A DNA stretch of 37,580 nucleotides from Pseudomonadota bacterium (GCA_039193195.1 JBCCWS010000054.1:1-37580), one strand, 5' to 3'. Shown: positions 15,527 through 24,361, counted from the stretch's first letter. Notes: generated from the sequence alone by a model not told the origin. A program made the numbers and translations.

Positions 15527-15901
15527 ATGGATGCTGCCACTCGCAAGAGCTACAACGTTGCCCAGCTGGTCTACCTGCTGCACGCCCTCTCCATCCTGTC
15601 CGGCGTGCTGACCTCGGCCATCGTGCTCTTCAGCTTCATTACCGGTATCCCCTCGCTGATCGCTGTGGTCATCAACTACCTCAAGCGAGATGACGCGCGC
15701 GGCACGTGGGTAGACTCACATTTCGGCTGGCAGATTCGCACCTTTTGGTACGCCCTTGCCTGGACCATCGTGGCCGCGATCCTGTTCGTCACCTTCATCG
15801 GCATTCCCCTCGCCTGGCTGATTTTTGCCTTCCTCACCCTGTGGGTGATCTACCGCGTGGTGCGGGGCTGGCTGCGCCTTCGCGCTGAACAACCGATGTA
15901 G
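15527..15901 (+). CDS. DUF4870-family small membrane protein
   Basis: A 124-residue protein with three membrane helices: about 12-35, 70-90 and 92-112. The pattern NVAQLVYLLHALSILSG, VVINYLKRDDARGTWVDSHF and WQIRTFWYAL is that of DUF4870 (Tic20-like) proteins, which are common in proteobacteria and of unknown role. The loop motif D.....SHF.WQIRTFW is well preserved. Start ATG 15527 has AGGAT upstream. The 287 bases before it contain GC-rich repeats of GCCGG type and no clear promoter. Confidence 0.85.
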   Translation: MDAATRKSYNVAQLVYLLHALSILSGVLTSAIVLFSFITGIPSLIAVVINYLKRDDARGTWVDSHFGWQIRTFWYALAWTIVAAILFVTFIGIPLAWLIFAFLTLWVIYRVVRGWLRLRAEQPM

Positions 15902-16043
15902 CCTCCGCGGGTCGGGAAAGGCCCGCGAAACTTGCCGCCACGCCGAGCGGCGCCGCGTTGTGGCCATGCCATAATTGCCCCCGTCGAGCGCCGCTAGCCG
16001 CGGCGCTGCCCTCTCCTACTGCATCCTCCGGAGTCGCAAGCCC

Positions 16044-16637
16044 ATGGCTGCTTCAAGCACTGCCGCTACGCCCCTATGGCCCCCCAACGTTGCCGACGGT
16101 CTGCCAGGCCTGTTCGTACGCCTGGGATGGCTAGGGGTCTGGACCCAGGTGCTGATCATCGGAGCGGATGCCGCCTTCTTGGCGTTCTTCCTGATCGCCG
16201 GTGAACGCGCGGCGGACGGGTTTGGCCTGCGCGGAACGCTCGTCATTGCAGGCCTGCTAGTCATGGGCTTTACGACCGTCTGGTTCTTTCGCTACGCAGC
16301 GCTCGGCCGCAAGATGCTCGACCCGCACGACTTCCCCGACTACGAGAAGGTGGTAGGCACCCTGTGGGTCGGCCTATGGGCGAGCGTCATCGGCATTGGC
16401 CTTTCCCTCCTGCTGCTCTACCTGGCGACGGGACGCCTTCTGCTCTCGCTCCTCGCAGCGCCCCAGGTGGGGGCGGCGGTGGTCAACGGCACCGCTGCCG
16501 GCCCGTCCGTCTCGGCCTTCGATGGGGTGTCCTTGATGGCATCGCTCATCGTGCTCACGGCGGAGATGGGCATCATCGCCATGACCCTGCTGCTGCTCTT
16601 TCGCACCACCGGTCACGCGCGCTCCGCGGACGCCTAG
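16044..16637 (+). CDS. DUF3611-like membrane protein
   Basis: A 197-residue protein with four membrane helices (about 32-55, 63-85, 112-137, 160-185). The helix-one sequence LFVRLGWLGVWTQVLIIGAD fits DUF3611 proteins, a family known from cyanobacteria, plastids and proteobacteria without proven function. The start at 16044 is chosen because GGAG lies ten bases upstream; the frame is open from 15975 but that part has no signal. Its stop codon overlaps the stop of the convergent kinase gene by four bases (CTAG). Confidence 0.75.
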   Translation: MAASSTAATPLWPPNVADGLPGLFVRLGWLGVWTQVLIIGADAAFLAFFLIAGERAADGFGLRGTLVIAGLLVMGFTTVWFFRYAALGRKMLDPHDFPDYEKVVGTLWVGLWASVIGIGLSLLLLYLATGRLLLSLLAAPQVGAAVVNGTAAGPSVSAFDGVSLMASLIVLTAEMGIIAMTLLLLFRTTGHARSADA

Positions 16638-19021
16638 CCAGACTCCGCTTGCGTGGGCGGCGCTTCCAGAGAGGTCCGCCGCAGGCGGATCATGGATTGC
16701 GTCGTCGGATGCTCTTCGCCGAGCACTTCTGTGAGGCCCACAATCGAGCGTTGGAACTCCTCGTGGGCGGCGTCGAGCTGGCCGAGGCTCGCGAGGAGCG
16801 AGGCGTAGTTGCCGTGGGCCACCAGCACCACGTAGTGTCGCGCGCCCAGCGTCTCAGCGGCGTTTCCTAAGGCGCGTGCGAAAACGGCCGCCGAGCGCTC
16901 GTAGTCCGCTGCATCCTTGAGGATGGCGGCGAAACGCAGGCGCCCCTCGGTCAGCTCAGGATGGGATTCGCCAAGCACCCGTTCGCGAATCCGCACCACG
17001 GCCTCCGCGTGGCTCACGGCATCGTCCATGCGATCGAGATTGTTGTAGGCGTCGGCCAGGTTGCCGCGGGCGATCAGCGTGGCGCGTGCCCCTTCCCCGA
17101 GCACTCGCGTTTGCCGCGCTACCACGTCTTCCAGCAACGGGGTGGATTCCTCCCAGCGTCCCTGCACGCTCAAGCTGGCGGCAAGATTGGCCTGAGAGGC
17201 AATCGTATCTGGGTGGTTCGCCCCGAGCAGCTCGCGACGCACCTGCGCATTGCGTCGAAGCTGCGCTTCCGCCAGGGCGTACTCGCCCCGACGGAAATGC
17301 ACGCCCACCTTGCGCGAGACGACAAGCTGCGTGAGCTCGTGATGCTCACCCCAGCGTGCTAGCGCGCGCGTCAAGGCCTGCTCGAAATAGGCCTCCGCCT
17401 CATCGATCTTCGCCTGGGCGAAGTACGTTGCACCGAGATCGCTCAGCCGCCGTATGCTCTCCTCGTGCCTCGCGCCGAACGTCGACTCACTGAGCCTAAG
17501 GGATTTCCGTAGCTGCGCGTCAGCCTCCTCGTAGTAAGCAAGCTCACGGTACGTATTGCCGATCGTGGCGCGGATCGCCGCCTCAACGGCGGGTTCTTCG
17601 GCCACAGCGTTGCTGGGATCATCGAGGCTGGTGACGGCCTCATCGAGCACTTGGCGCACCGTGACGTCGCGGCCCTGAGCTTGATCCGGGCTCACGGTGG
17701 CGAGCATCTCCACGACGAAGTCCGACACGGAGGTCGCCCGGCGGGACTCACGGGCGGCGATCTGGCCCTGCCACGCCGCCACGCCGAGAGCGCCGATCAA
17801 TGAGCTTAGGACAAGCACACCGGCACCGGCGGCCAAGCGGTAGCGCTTGAGGAAGCGGCCGAGCAGGTACGTCGTGCTGTCTGCCCTCGCGCTGATCGGC
17901 TTGCCCTCTAGGTGACGGCGAAGATCGTCGGCCAAGGCGCCGGCCGAGCGGTAGCGCCGCTGCGGCGCCTTGGCCAGGGCCTTCAGGGTGATCACGTCGA
18001 GATCGCCCTTTAGCTGGCGATGCAGGCGCTTGGTCAACGCGGCGCCAAGCGACGCGGGTGGGCGGCCCGTGACCACCGTCGAGGGTCGTGACGGCTGCTC
18101 GCGCAGCACCGCCTCGTAGATCTCCACGGGAGAGCGCTTGCCCAAGTCGTAGGGGCGATGGCTGGTGAGCAACTCGTATAGGATCACACCGAGAGCGTAC
18201 ACGTCTGTGGCCGCGGTGATCGGCTCGTGCATGAGCTGCTCGGGCGCGCCGTACTCGGGGGTGAGCAGGGCCATGCTGGTGCGTGTGACCGGAGCCTGTG
18301 CGTCGGCCGACTCATCCTCCTCCAGCAGCTTGGCAATGCCGAAATCGAGCAGGCGCGGCTCCCCGTCCTCACCGACGAGGATGTTGCCAGGCTTGAGATC
18401 GCGGTGGACGATGAGGTTGCGGTGCGCATACTCGACCGCATCACACACCTGCGCGAACAGGCGTAGGCGTGCCTCGAGGGAGAGACCGTGTCGATCGCAG
18501 TAGGCGAACAGGCTCTCGCCTTCCACGTACTCCATTGCGAAGTACGCCTGACCGTCCTCGCTGACACCACCGTCTAGCAGGCGCGCGATGCCGGGGTGCT
18601 GCAGGCGCGCGAGCACTTGGCGCTCGAACAGAAAGCGACGACGGGTCTCCTCGCTGTCTAAACCGCGCTTGACGAGCTTGAGGGCCACGCGTTGGTCGAA
18701 CTGTCCATCGGCGCGGGAGGCCAGGTAGACCACGCCCATGCCACCGCGGCCGAGCACACGCTCAGGCTGGTAGGGACCGATCGGCACTAGGTGCTCCGAG
18801 TCATCCTTCGCGTGCGCCCAATGGCCGGCGGCGGCGCGGAGCTCGGCCGCGAGTATCGACGGGGCCGCGTCGTCATGTTCGGCTAGCAGCGCACGAAGCT
18901 CCTCTCGCGTCGCTGCCGACTCCTCGATCAGGTTGGCCACGAAGGCCTCACGTTGGGCCGGTGGCAGGGCGATCGCGGCATCGAACAATGCGCAGACGTG
19001 CTCCCAATGTTCAGGCGTCAT
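16634..19021 (-). CDS. Membrane-anchored Ser/Thr protein kinase with TPR sensor region
   Basis: A 795-residue Hanks-type kinase. A short regulatory helix region (1-75) precedes the kinase domain (about 83-370). That domain has the glycine loop LGRGGMGVVYLASR, catalytic Lys115 (VALKLVKRG), HRDLKPGN with Asp208, DFGIAK with Asp226, and the activation-segment APE equivalent GAPEQL. All catalytic residues are present. A single transmembrane helix (about 396-416, GAGVLVLSSLIGALGVAAWQ) puts the C-terminal half outside the cytoplasm, where about eight TPR-like repeats run from 470 to 780 (for example LAYYEEADAQLRKSLRLSES, DLGATYFAQAKIDEAEAYFE). Start ATG 19021 has GGAGGG upstream. The gene upstream on the same strand, 66 bases away, encodes a membrane protein with a helical tail that may be functionally linked. 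Confidence 0.95.
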   Translation of the reverse strand: MTPEHWEHVCALFDAAIALPPAQREAFVANLIEESAATREELRALLAEHDDAAPSILAAELRAAAGHWAHAKDDSEHLVPIGPYQPERVLGRGGMGVVYLASRADGQFDQRVALKLVKRGLDSEETRRRFLFERQVLARLQHPGIARLLDGGVSEDGQAYFAMEYVEGESLFAYCDRHGLSLEARLRLFAQVCDAVEYAHRNLIVHRDLKPGNILVGEDGEPRLLDFGIAKLLEEDESADAQAPVTRTSMALLTPEYGAPEQLMHEPITAATDVYALGVILYELLTSHRPYDLGKRSPVEIYEAVLREQPSRPSTVVTGRPPASLGAALTKRLHRQLKGDLDVITLKALAKAPQRRYRSAGALADDLRRHLEGKPISARADSTTYLLGRFLKRYRLAAGAGVLVLSSLIGALGVAAWQGQIAARESRRATSVSDFVVEMLATVSPDQAQGRDVTVRQVLDEAVTSLDDPSNAVAEEPAVEAAIRATIGNTYRELAYYEEADAQLRKSLRLSESTFGARHEESIRRLSDLGATYFAQAKIDEAEAYFEQALTRALARWGEHHELTQLVVSRKVGVHFRRGEYALAEAQLRRNAQVRRELLGANHPDTIASQANLAASLSVQGRWEESTPLLEDVVARQTRVLGEGARATLIARGNLADAYNNLDRMDDAVSHAEAVVRIRERVLGESHPELTEGRLRFAAILKDAADYERSAAVFARALGNAAETLGARHYVVLVAHGNYASLLASLGQLDAAHEEFQRSIVGLTEVLGEEHPTTQSMIRLRRTSLEAPPTQAESG

Positions 19022-19087
19022 GTCGCCCTCCGTGACCGTACCCGGGGATGCCTGCAGTATGCGCGATCAGACTCCTTAGGGCGCAAA

Positions 19088-20119
19088 TCAGCTGCCTCGG
19101 CGGTCGATCACCACCGTGAGCATCTCGGCCGTGTGCTCGTGGCCGACGCTGCGCGCGTGCCCGACGATCGCCGCCAGCGAGTCGGGACCAGGGCGAAAGG
19201 CCGGGTCGTGGCGCAGGCACGCTTCGGTCACCTCCATGGCGCGCTGGAGCTCACCCACCAGTACCAAGCGCTCTATGAAGATCGCCGCGTAGGCGAGCAT
19301 GACCTCGGGCAGATGCCATTCACGTACCCGCGCGTAGAGCAACTCGTAGCCCTCGAGACGATAGCCATCCTGTGCCACCAATTGCGCCATGGCGGCTAGC
19401 CCCGCGGTGATCTCCCCCTGGCGGACCGCGCGGTAGATGCGATCTAGCTCCGCTTCCCAATCGCGCTGTTCATCGTAGCGATCGCTGATCTCGCGGCGAT
19501 CCTCGTAGGTAGTGACGGCGAAGGGGAGCTCTCGACGGTGCAGGTGCAGGACGCGGCCGCTGATGTCGAACACGGCGAGCAGCGTGTACATGGTGAGAAA
19601 GCGAGAGAGCAACGGTAGGCCAAACGCGCGATCGGCGAGGGTTGCGAGTGCATAGAGGCCCATCACGATCAGCACCACCGCACCGTAGGAGACCCCGAGC
19701 GTGAGCACCAACTGAACGATCCCTAGGGGATTGATGGCCGTGAACAGCGAGCCGGTGGCCCCCATCAGCGCGACTGTCGCCGGTGCGATGCAGGCCATCA
19801 CCAGGGCCACGACCGATCCAGACAAGCGAAGATCCACCGCGAGCCACCAGCTCAGAGCCGCGAGCAGGAAGGCATGGATCAGGTACGGCGGGGCCATCGC
19901 CAGATTGAAGTGGCCGACTTCCGCTGGCGGCGGCTCGGGCGCGCCGTCCGCCGCCGAGGCGGTCAGCGCGTACGGGTAGCGGATCAGCGCCGCCAGCAAG
20001 ACTACGCCGAGCCATATGCCTAGGAATCCTGCCGACATCGTGAGGGTCAACAGCAAGGTGAAGAAAGCGGCCCCAAGGAGGATGACGGGTTGGCGCAAGC
20101 CACTCAGCAGGCTGATCAA
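19088..20119 (-). CDS. Membrane protein with C-terminal TPR-like helices
   Basis: A 343-residue protein. About six hydrophobic helices lie in residues 8-175 (PVILLGAAFFTLLLTLTMSA, FLGIWLGVVLLAALI, YLIHAFLLAALSWWLAVDLR, VALVMACIAPATVALMGATG, LVLTLGVSYGAVVLIVMGLY). A charged cytoplasmic region (190-240) and a helical repeat-like tail (240-343) follow. The TPR-like part contains AAMAQLVAQDGYRLEGYELL and VLVGELQRAMEVTEACLRHD. The start is TTG (20117-20119). I do not recognise the family beyond a DUF4013-like hydrophobic half. It is directly upstream of the kinase in the same direction, so co-transcription is plausible; a kinase partner or substrate role is only a guess. Confidence 0.75.
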   Translation of the reverse strand: MISLLSGLRQPVILLGAAFFTLLLTLTMSAGFLGIWLGVVLLAALIRYPYALTASAADGAPEPPPAEVGHFNLAMAPPYLIHAFLLAALSWWLAVDLRLSGSVVALVMACIAPATVALMGATGSLFTAINPLGIVQLVLTLGVSYGAVVLIVMGLYALATLADRAFGLPLLSRFLTMYTLLAVFDISGRVLHLHRRELPFAVTTYEDRREISDRYDEQRDWEAELDRIYRAVRQGEITAGLAAMAQLVAQDGYRLEGYELLYARVREWHLPEVMLAYAAIFIERLVLVGELQRAMEVTEACLRHDPAFRPGPDSLAAIVGHARSVGHEHTAEMLTVVIDRRGS

Positions 20120-20199
20120 TCCGGTAAGACCTCAAGAAACCCTATCGCGGGCGAAGTCTACGGAGGCGGGCGCGCCAATGCGACCCCACGCCAGGAACC

Positions 20200-20763
20200 C
20201 TAGCCTGCCCGTTCGTAAGCGTCACGCAACCAGCCGATCAGCATCCTATCCACCTCATCCGCACTGGCGAGCCGGACGCGATGGCTCACCATTGCACTGA
20301 AGCTCCCCGAAGCCTCCAGGCGCGCTGCCGCCTCAACCCCTGGCAGCTGCAAGCCGACGTCCACGCGGGTCTTCGTCGATGGCTGCACTAAGGCGAACTG
20401 CTTGGCCCTACGTAAGCTGACCGACGCCTTCTTCGGCGCGATCTCCACGTCACTGCCAAACTCGCCAACGGCCGCAAGAATCGTATCGAGGATCGGCCTC
20501 AAGGCGGCTTTGGCTCCCGCGTACTGCGCGTCCAAGAGGTCGTCTTCGCCCCGCGAGGTAGGTGCGGCCAGGACCTGGTGAGCGATGAGGTTAGCGAATC
20601 CGTGCGTCACGCCATGCTCGGACTTTAGGAACTTCACGATTTGCCCGTGCTTGGTCAAGTGCTGGGCCCTGATCAGGGTCAACCACGCCCCTAGGGGCTT
20701 ACCCGTTTTGTCCGGCAAGTTGGCGAGCATCGTCTCGCGCTGCTGCTCCGGTGATGGACTCAT
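20200..20763 (-). CDS. DUF4287 / DUF5655 two-domain protein
   Basis: A 187-residue cytoplasmic protein. The N-terminal domain (15-75; KTGKPLGAWLTLIRAQHLTK, HGVTHGFANLIAHQ) is DUF4287. The C-terminal domain (85-187; GEFGSDVEIAPKKASVSLRR, FALVQPSTKTRVDVGLQLPG) is DUF5655. The combination is common and of unknown function. It is the third gene of an operon, starting 14 bases after the AHSA1 gene, with GGGAGG in front of the ATG. Confidence 0.85.
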   Translation of the reverse strand: MSPSPEQQRETMLANLPDKTGKPLGAWLTLIRAQHLTKHGQIVKFLKSEHGVTHGFANLIAHQVLAAPTSRGEDDLLDAQYAGAKAALRPILDTILAAVGEFGSDVEIAPKKASVSLRRAKQFALVQPSTKTRVDVGLQLPGVEAAARLEASGSFSAMVSHRVRLASADEVDRMLIGWLRDAYERAG

Positions 20764-20777
20764 TTGCTGCGCCTCCC

Positions 20778-21353
20778 TTAGAGCTTCTCGATACGCTCGA
20801 AGGACCAGTGCTCGCTGCGGCAGGCGCGCGGCGTCAGCGGTCGCAGCAAGCCGATAAGCGCCAGGATCATCCGCGTGCTGAAAGGTGCCTTGCCCGTCTC
20901 CGCCATGCCCTTGAGCGTATTGACGATGAGTGTGCCCCCCTGGTTCATACTCTTCTCCGTCTTGCTACCCGCGGGCACGTTAGTTTGGGTCAGGGTGAAC
21001 TCCGTACTCCCCCCAACGTCACGAAGTTCATAGGTGACCGTAGCAGGCTGGTCGCTGAACTGGGTAAAGATCAGCGTGTGGGAGTAGCGGTAGGGTGGCT
21101 CGAAGGCTAGCACCTTGCCCACGACGGCCGTGTACTTGTCGTCGGGGGAGCGCATCGCCATCGGTGTGCCGATCTGCAGGCGACCGGTGGGCGTACGGCA
21201 AACGGATCCGAAGAAAAACGGTAGCACCTCGTCGGTCCGCACCAAGGTGTCCCAGACCCGCTCGATCGGGGCCTCGATGTGCACTCGAAAGATCGCTTTC
21301 TCAGCCACGGGTGCGGCGGGGACATCGTGCTGCATGGTTGTCGCTCCTGACAT
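20778..21353 (-). CDS. AHSA1/SRPBCC-family protein
   Basis: A 191-residue START-like (SRPBCC) protein of the activator-of-Hsp90-ATPase-like (AHSA1) group, whose bacterial members bind hydrophobic ligands. The core begins FRVHIEAPIERVWDTLVRTD and continues YRYSHTLIFTQF, VTYELRDVGGSTEFTLTQTN; the C-terminal helix is NTLKGMAETGKAPF. A further helix-rich tail of about 30 residues (ILALIGLLRPLTPRACRSEH) is longer than usual. The ATG at 21353 has GAGGAG upstream and lies five bases after the ArsR stop. ArsR-AHSA1 pairs are common and are presumed to respond to a shared signal. Confidence 0.9.
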   Translation of the reverse strand: MSGATTMQHDVPAAPVAEKAIFRVHIEAPIERVWDTLVRTDEVLPFFFGSVCRTPTGRLQIGTPMAMRSPDDKYTAVVGKVLAFEPPYRYSHTLIFTQFSDQPATVTYELRDVGGSTEFTLTQTNVPAGSKTEKSMNQGGTLIVNTLKGMAETGKAPFSTRMILALIGLLRPLTPRACRSEHWSFERIEKL

Positions 21354-21358
21354 CAGTT

Positions 21359-21712
21359 CTACTCCTCTTCCTCTCCGGTGGCTGCCTGTGGCTGCTCAGC
21401 CGCGTACTTGATCGCCATCAGTCGGCTCGCCCAGTGACCGGAGAAGTCGTTTAGCCAGCGATCGTTGATCATCTGAATGGGGGCGGCGTTCAGGTACAGC
21501 CGTCGGCTGCGCCCAGCCCTCTCGCTGATCACCAGCCCTGCCCGTTCCAACACGGCGAGGTGATTCATGATCGCGATCCGGCTGACGTCGAAAGACCTCG
21601 CCAACTCGCCGACCGCTAGGCCCGGTTGATCCCGCACCAAGTCCAAGATGCGGCGTCGGGTCTGGTGTGCCAACGCATGGAACACATCGTCCATACCTTC
21701 AGAAGTAATCAT
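21359..21712 (-). CDS. ArsR/SmtB-family transcriptional repressor
   Basis: A 117-residue winged-HTH regulator. DDVFHALAHQTRRRILDLVR is helices one and two; VGELARSFDVSRIAIMNHLA is the helix-turn-helix; VLERAGLVISERAGRSRRLY is the wing. No metal-binding CVC-type motif is present, as in the non-metal ArsR proteins that pair with AHSA1 genes. It heads the operon ArsR-AHSA1-DUF4287. The first ATG (21712) lies inside a large palindrome. The second ATG (MDDVFHAL, 21694) is where family members normally begin, so the annotated start could be six codons too early. A tail of Glu residues is at the C-terminus. Confidence 0.92.
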   Translation of the reverse strand: MITSEGMDDVFHALAHQTRRRILDLVRDQPGLAVGELARSFDVSRIAIMNHLAVLERAGLVISERAGRSRRLYLNAAPIQMINDRWLNDFSGHWASRLMAIKYAAEQPQAATGEEEE

Positions 21713-21730
21713 GTAATTACATTATTACTT
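21703..21730. promoter_or_regulatory. 28-bp near-perfect palindrome, probable ArsR operator
   Basis: Outer arms AAGTAAT (21703-21709) and ATTACTT (21724-21730) flank the inner perfect palindrome ATGTAATTACAT (21711-21722). Both are centred at the same point (21716.5); only the pair 21710/21723 (C/T) breaks the symmetry. The stretch is very AT-rich within GC-rich surroundings. It covers the first possible start codon of the ArsR gene, a natural place for autorepression. If the real start is ATG 21694, the palindrome lies in the leader or promoter. Confidence 0.7.
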
Positions 21731-21888
21731 ATTGGGGCGACATGCAAGTCGGCTTTGCCCCTAAGCGCAGGGTGAGCCTCGGGAATGGCTGTCGAGCAGG
21801 TCCTAGGCCGCCGCTTACAGAGCGTCAGCGCGAGCGTGCCCGGGCGCTCCGCCGGGCGCAGACCCGATTGCCGACCGCCCGGAGGGAA

Positions 21889-23292
21889 TCAGAGCAGATG
21901 CCACTGGTCGCGGCCCGCAACCACGCGCAGCACAGATCCCTCGGCCGAGGGGGGACTCAGCAGTCGCTCGCTCATGCCGTCGATGGGCGTGTTGGCGGTG
22001 CTGCTCACGCGCACCACGTTAGGACTCTCATCCACGCGCTTCAGCGTGTAGCGGCGACCGGCCTTGAAGCGCGTCCACGGCAGAGTGATCGCAACGTCAC
22101 GGCTGCTCGCGTCGATCAAGATGAGACCGGTCTGATCCTCATCCAACGTTAGCGAGTCGATCACAGGACCGGTTACGCCGAGCTCGCCGTCGCCTCCGAA
22201 GACATCCCCCGGACCCTTGTTGCCGCGGCTTCCAATTAGCTCGATTTTGCCACCCCAGCCCAGGGACGGCTGGGCGTCCGTGCCGTACCAGGTGAAGATC
22301 CCTGTTGGCCCAGCGTCGCCGGCTTCGGTCTGACAGCGACACGCCTCGAGGCGCATCCAACCGTTCTCGGCACGAACGGCATTCACGCGCTCGACCCCGG
22401 TGTAGTCCGCGCTGCGCGCGTAGATGTCCAACCCGCGCAGCTGAACTCGCAGGTTGCTCTGCGTATTCGATTCGGGGATCAGGGCGCCGATGACGTCTTG
22501 GCCGGGATCGCCCAAGTTCTGATCGTAGTAGTACCCCGTGCCCAAGCGCCCGCCATACCAATCCAAGCGACTACCTCCTACCACTTCGAGGCCGATATGG
22601 GGAACCCCCGTCGATCCGGGGGCCAGGTAGCAATCCACCCCATGGAAGCGGTAATTGCCGGAGCTCACATAGATGCCGCAGCTCTCCGTGCGGATCTTCA
22701 CATCGTACAGGGTGAGGTTGTGGGTGCCGACGTAAAACCCTATGGCGTAGCGCGGTCCGGCAGCACCGCTGATCTGCGTTACGTCGATCTCCAGATCCTG
22801 CAGCACCGCCTCGGTCACCGGCCCGGTGCGTTCAATGGCGGCGGCCTGCGCGCCGCCGTCGCTTCCTCGGTAGCGCACTCGTAGGGACTGCAGCGAGCTG
22901 TCCGCGCTGATGCGGATCGGACTGCCCGCCGAGGTGTCGACCGTACTCACTGCCCTTCCAGCCCCGAGGACGGTCACCCCCGGTCTCAAGGTAAAAGGTG
23001 AGAACTCGCCCGGCTCGAGGCGCACGACGACTGGCAGCTCGGGGCTGACGTCGGGCCAGGCGTCGATGGCACTCTGCACGTCGGTAAATTCCGCCGAGGC
23101 GCTGGTCCCGACGAGCGACTGCCGCGCGGCTGGCGAGGCCGGTGGGTCGTCCGCTGGCACGTCGGCAATCGGGGCGGGCGGGGCCGTGGCGCCACTGCCA
23201 TCGCCTTGGGCTGATGCTGAGGAGCACCCACCCACCACGGCCGCGCCGCACAGCGCTAATCCGGCCTTCAACACGTCCCGTCTTGGCTTCAC
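21889..23292 (-). CDS. Tat-exported lipoprotein with beta-helix and tailspike-like end
   Basis: A 467-residue protein. The start is set at GTG 23292 because AGGGAA lies nine bases upstream and the signal then begins VKPRRDVLKAGLALCGAAVV GGC, a twin-arginine signal with a lipobox Cys. A Ser/Pro/Ala-rich linker (to about residue 60) follows. The central part (75-370) is consistent with a right-handed parallel beta-helix of the pectate-lyase/pectinesterase type, with regular strand repeats such as VVVRLEPGEFSPFTLRPGVT and YDVKIRTESCGIYVSSGNYR. The last 80 residues (LPWTRFKAGRRYTLKRVDES, DGMSERLLSP, GRDQWHLL) resemble the small beta domain at the end of phage tail-type proteins. An outer-surface carbohydrate-binding or -cleaving role is likely; catalytic residues were not identified. 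Confidence 0.82.
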   Translation of the reverse strand: MKPRRDVLKAGLALCGAAVVGGCSSASAQGDGSGATAPPAPIADVPADDPPASPAARQSLVGTSASAEFTDVQSAIDAWPDVSPELPVVVRLEPGEFSPFTLRPGVTVLGAGRAVSTVDTSAGSPIRISADSSLQSLRVRYRGSDGGAQAAAIERTGPVTEAVLQDLEIDVTQISGAAGPRYAIGFYVGTHNLTLYDVKIRTESCGIYVSSGNYRFHGVDCYLAPGSTGVPHIGLEVVGGSRLDWYGGRLGTGYYYDQNLGDPGQDVIGALIPESNTQSNLRVQLRGLDIYARSADYTGVERVNAVRAENGWMRLEACRCQTEAGDAGPTGIFTWYGTDAQPSLGWGGKIELIGSRGNKGPGDVFGGDGELGVTGPVIDSLTLDEDQTGLILIDASSRDVAITLPWTRFKAGRRYTLKRVDESPNVVRVSSTANTPIDGMSERLLSPPSAEGSVLRVVAGRDQWHLL

Positions 23293-23600
23293 TGCGAATT
23301 CCCTATCGACTGCTGCAAGCGCCCCAGTGTAGCCAGCCACGAATTGCGAGCGGGCCTGCCCGAGCTACCGCTCGCAGCACTGATATGCCCGCTCGGCCTT
23401 GCGTGCCCCTGTCGCGCTGTAGCCGGCAGGCGGCGCCGCCGCGGGTCCGATAGTGAGGACGCTATAGTGACCGGCATCACGCGGCGCCGTCCGCGCCCAG
23501 CCTACGCGCATCCGCCTGCTCCGGCGATCGCGTAATTTGCGGGACCCAACCCATCTTCCCGCTGCCACGCCCGCCAACAACGAACCCAAGGAGACCGCAC

Positions 23601-24275
23601 TTGCTCACCCTGCATCATCTTGAGTACTCACAGTCATTCCGCATCCTCTGGCTATTGGAGGCGCTCGCCATTCCATACGCGCTTGAGACCTACGAACGTG
23701 ACCCGGACACGAAGCTCGCTCCAGCCGCCTACAAGGCCCTCTCTCCCCTGGGAACAGCGCCGGTCATCACCGACGGTGACTTCGCGCTCGCCGAAACCAA
23801 CGCCATCGTCGACTACCTCCTCGACCGCCACCCCAACCCCCAGTTGCGCCCACCCGCCGACGCACCCCATCGGGCTCGGTTCCTGTTCTGGTTCCACGTA
23901 GGCCAGGGCTCGCTCACGCCCCTGTTGATGATGGAGACGCTGTTCACCATCATCAAACAGCGAGTACCTTTCTTCATGAAGCCGTTCGTCAGCATCGCCC
24001 TGGGGCGAGCAGGTGATGGTTTCATCAAGCCGCGCCTAAATGCTTTGCTGACCAAAGCGGAAGCAGATCTAGCGCAGGCCCCGTGGTTCGGCGGCGATGC
24101 CCTGAGCGTCGCGGACATCGTCCTGAGCTACTCGATCGAGTCCGCCAGCCTGAAGGGCTTCATCAGCGATGAGCATCCGCACTGCCGCGAGTGGTTGCAG
24201 CGGGTGTACGAGGACCCCGCCTTTCAGGCCGCCAAGGCGAAGGACGGTCGCGAGCAGATGGTACTCGCCCATTGA
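23601..24275 (+). CDS. Glutathione S-transferase
   Basis: A 224-residue cytoplasmic GST. The thioredoxin-like N-domain contains LHHLEYSQSFRILWLLEALA with Ser in the activating position, the glutathione-contact GTAPVITDGDFALAETNAIV (cis-Pro and Glu-Thr/Ser-like motif), and a helical C-domain (90-215) with FGGDALSVADIVLSYSIE, the N-capping-box region. The start is TTG at 23601, supported by AAGGAGA eight bases upstream and by the normal beginning of the family at that residue. Divergent from the beta-helix lipoprotein across 308 bases in which no other gene is seen. Confidence 0.93.
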   Translation: MLTLHHLEYSQSFRILWLLEALAIPYALETYERDPDTKLAPAAYKALSPLGTAPVITDGDFALAETNAIVDYLLDRHPNPQLRPPADAPHRARFLFWFHVGQGSLTPLLMMETLFTIIKQRVPFFMKPFVSIALGRAGDGFIKPRLNALLTKAEADLAQAPWFGGDALSVADIVLSYSIESASLKGFISDEHPHCREWLQRVYEDPAFQAAKAKDGREQMVLAH

Positions 24276-24361
24276 ACTGCCCCTCGGCGAGAGCCGCTGC
24301 CACGCGCGAGGGGCATGGCCCTATACTGGCTGCACCGATGGACCGCGGCGGATTACCCCTA

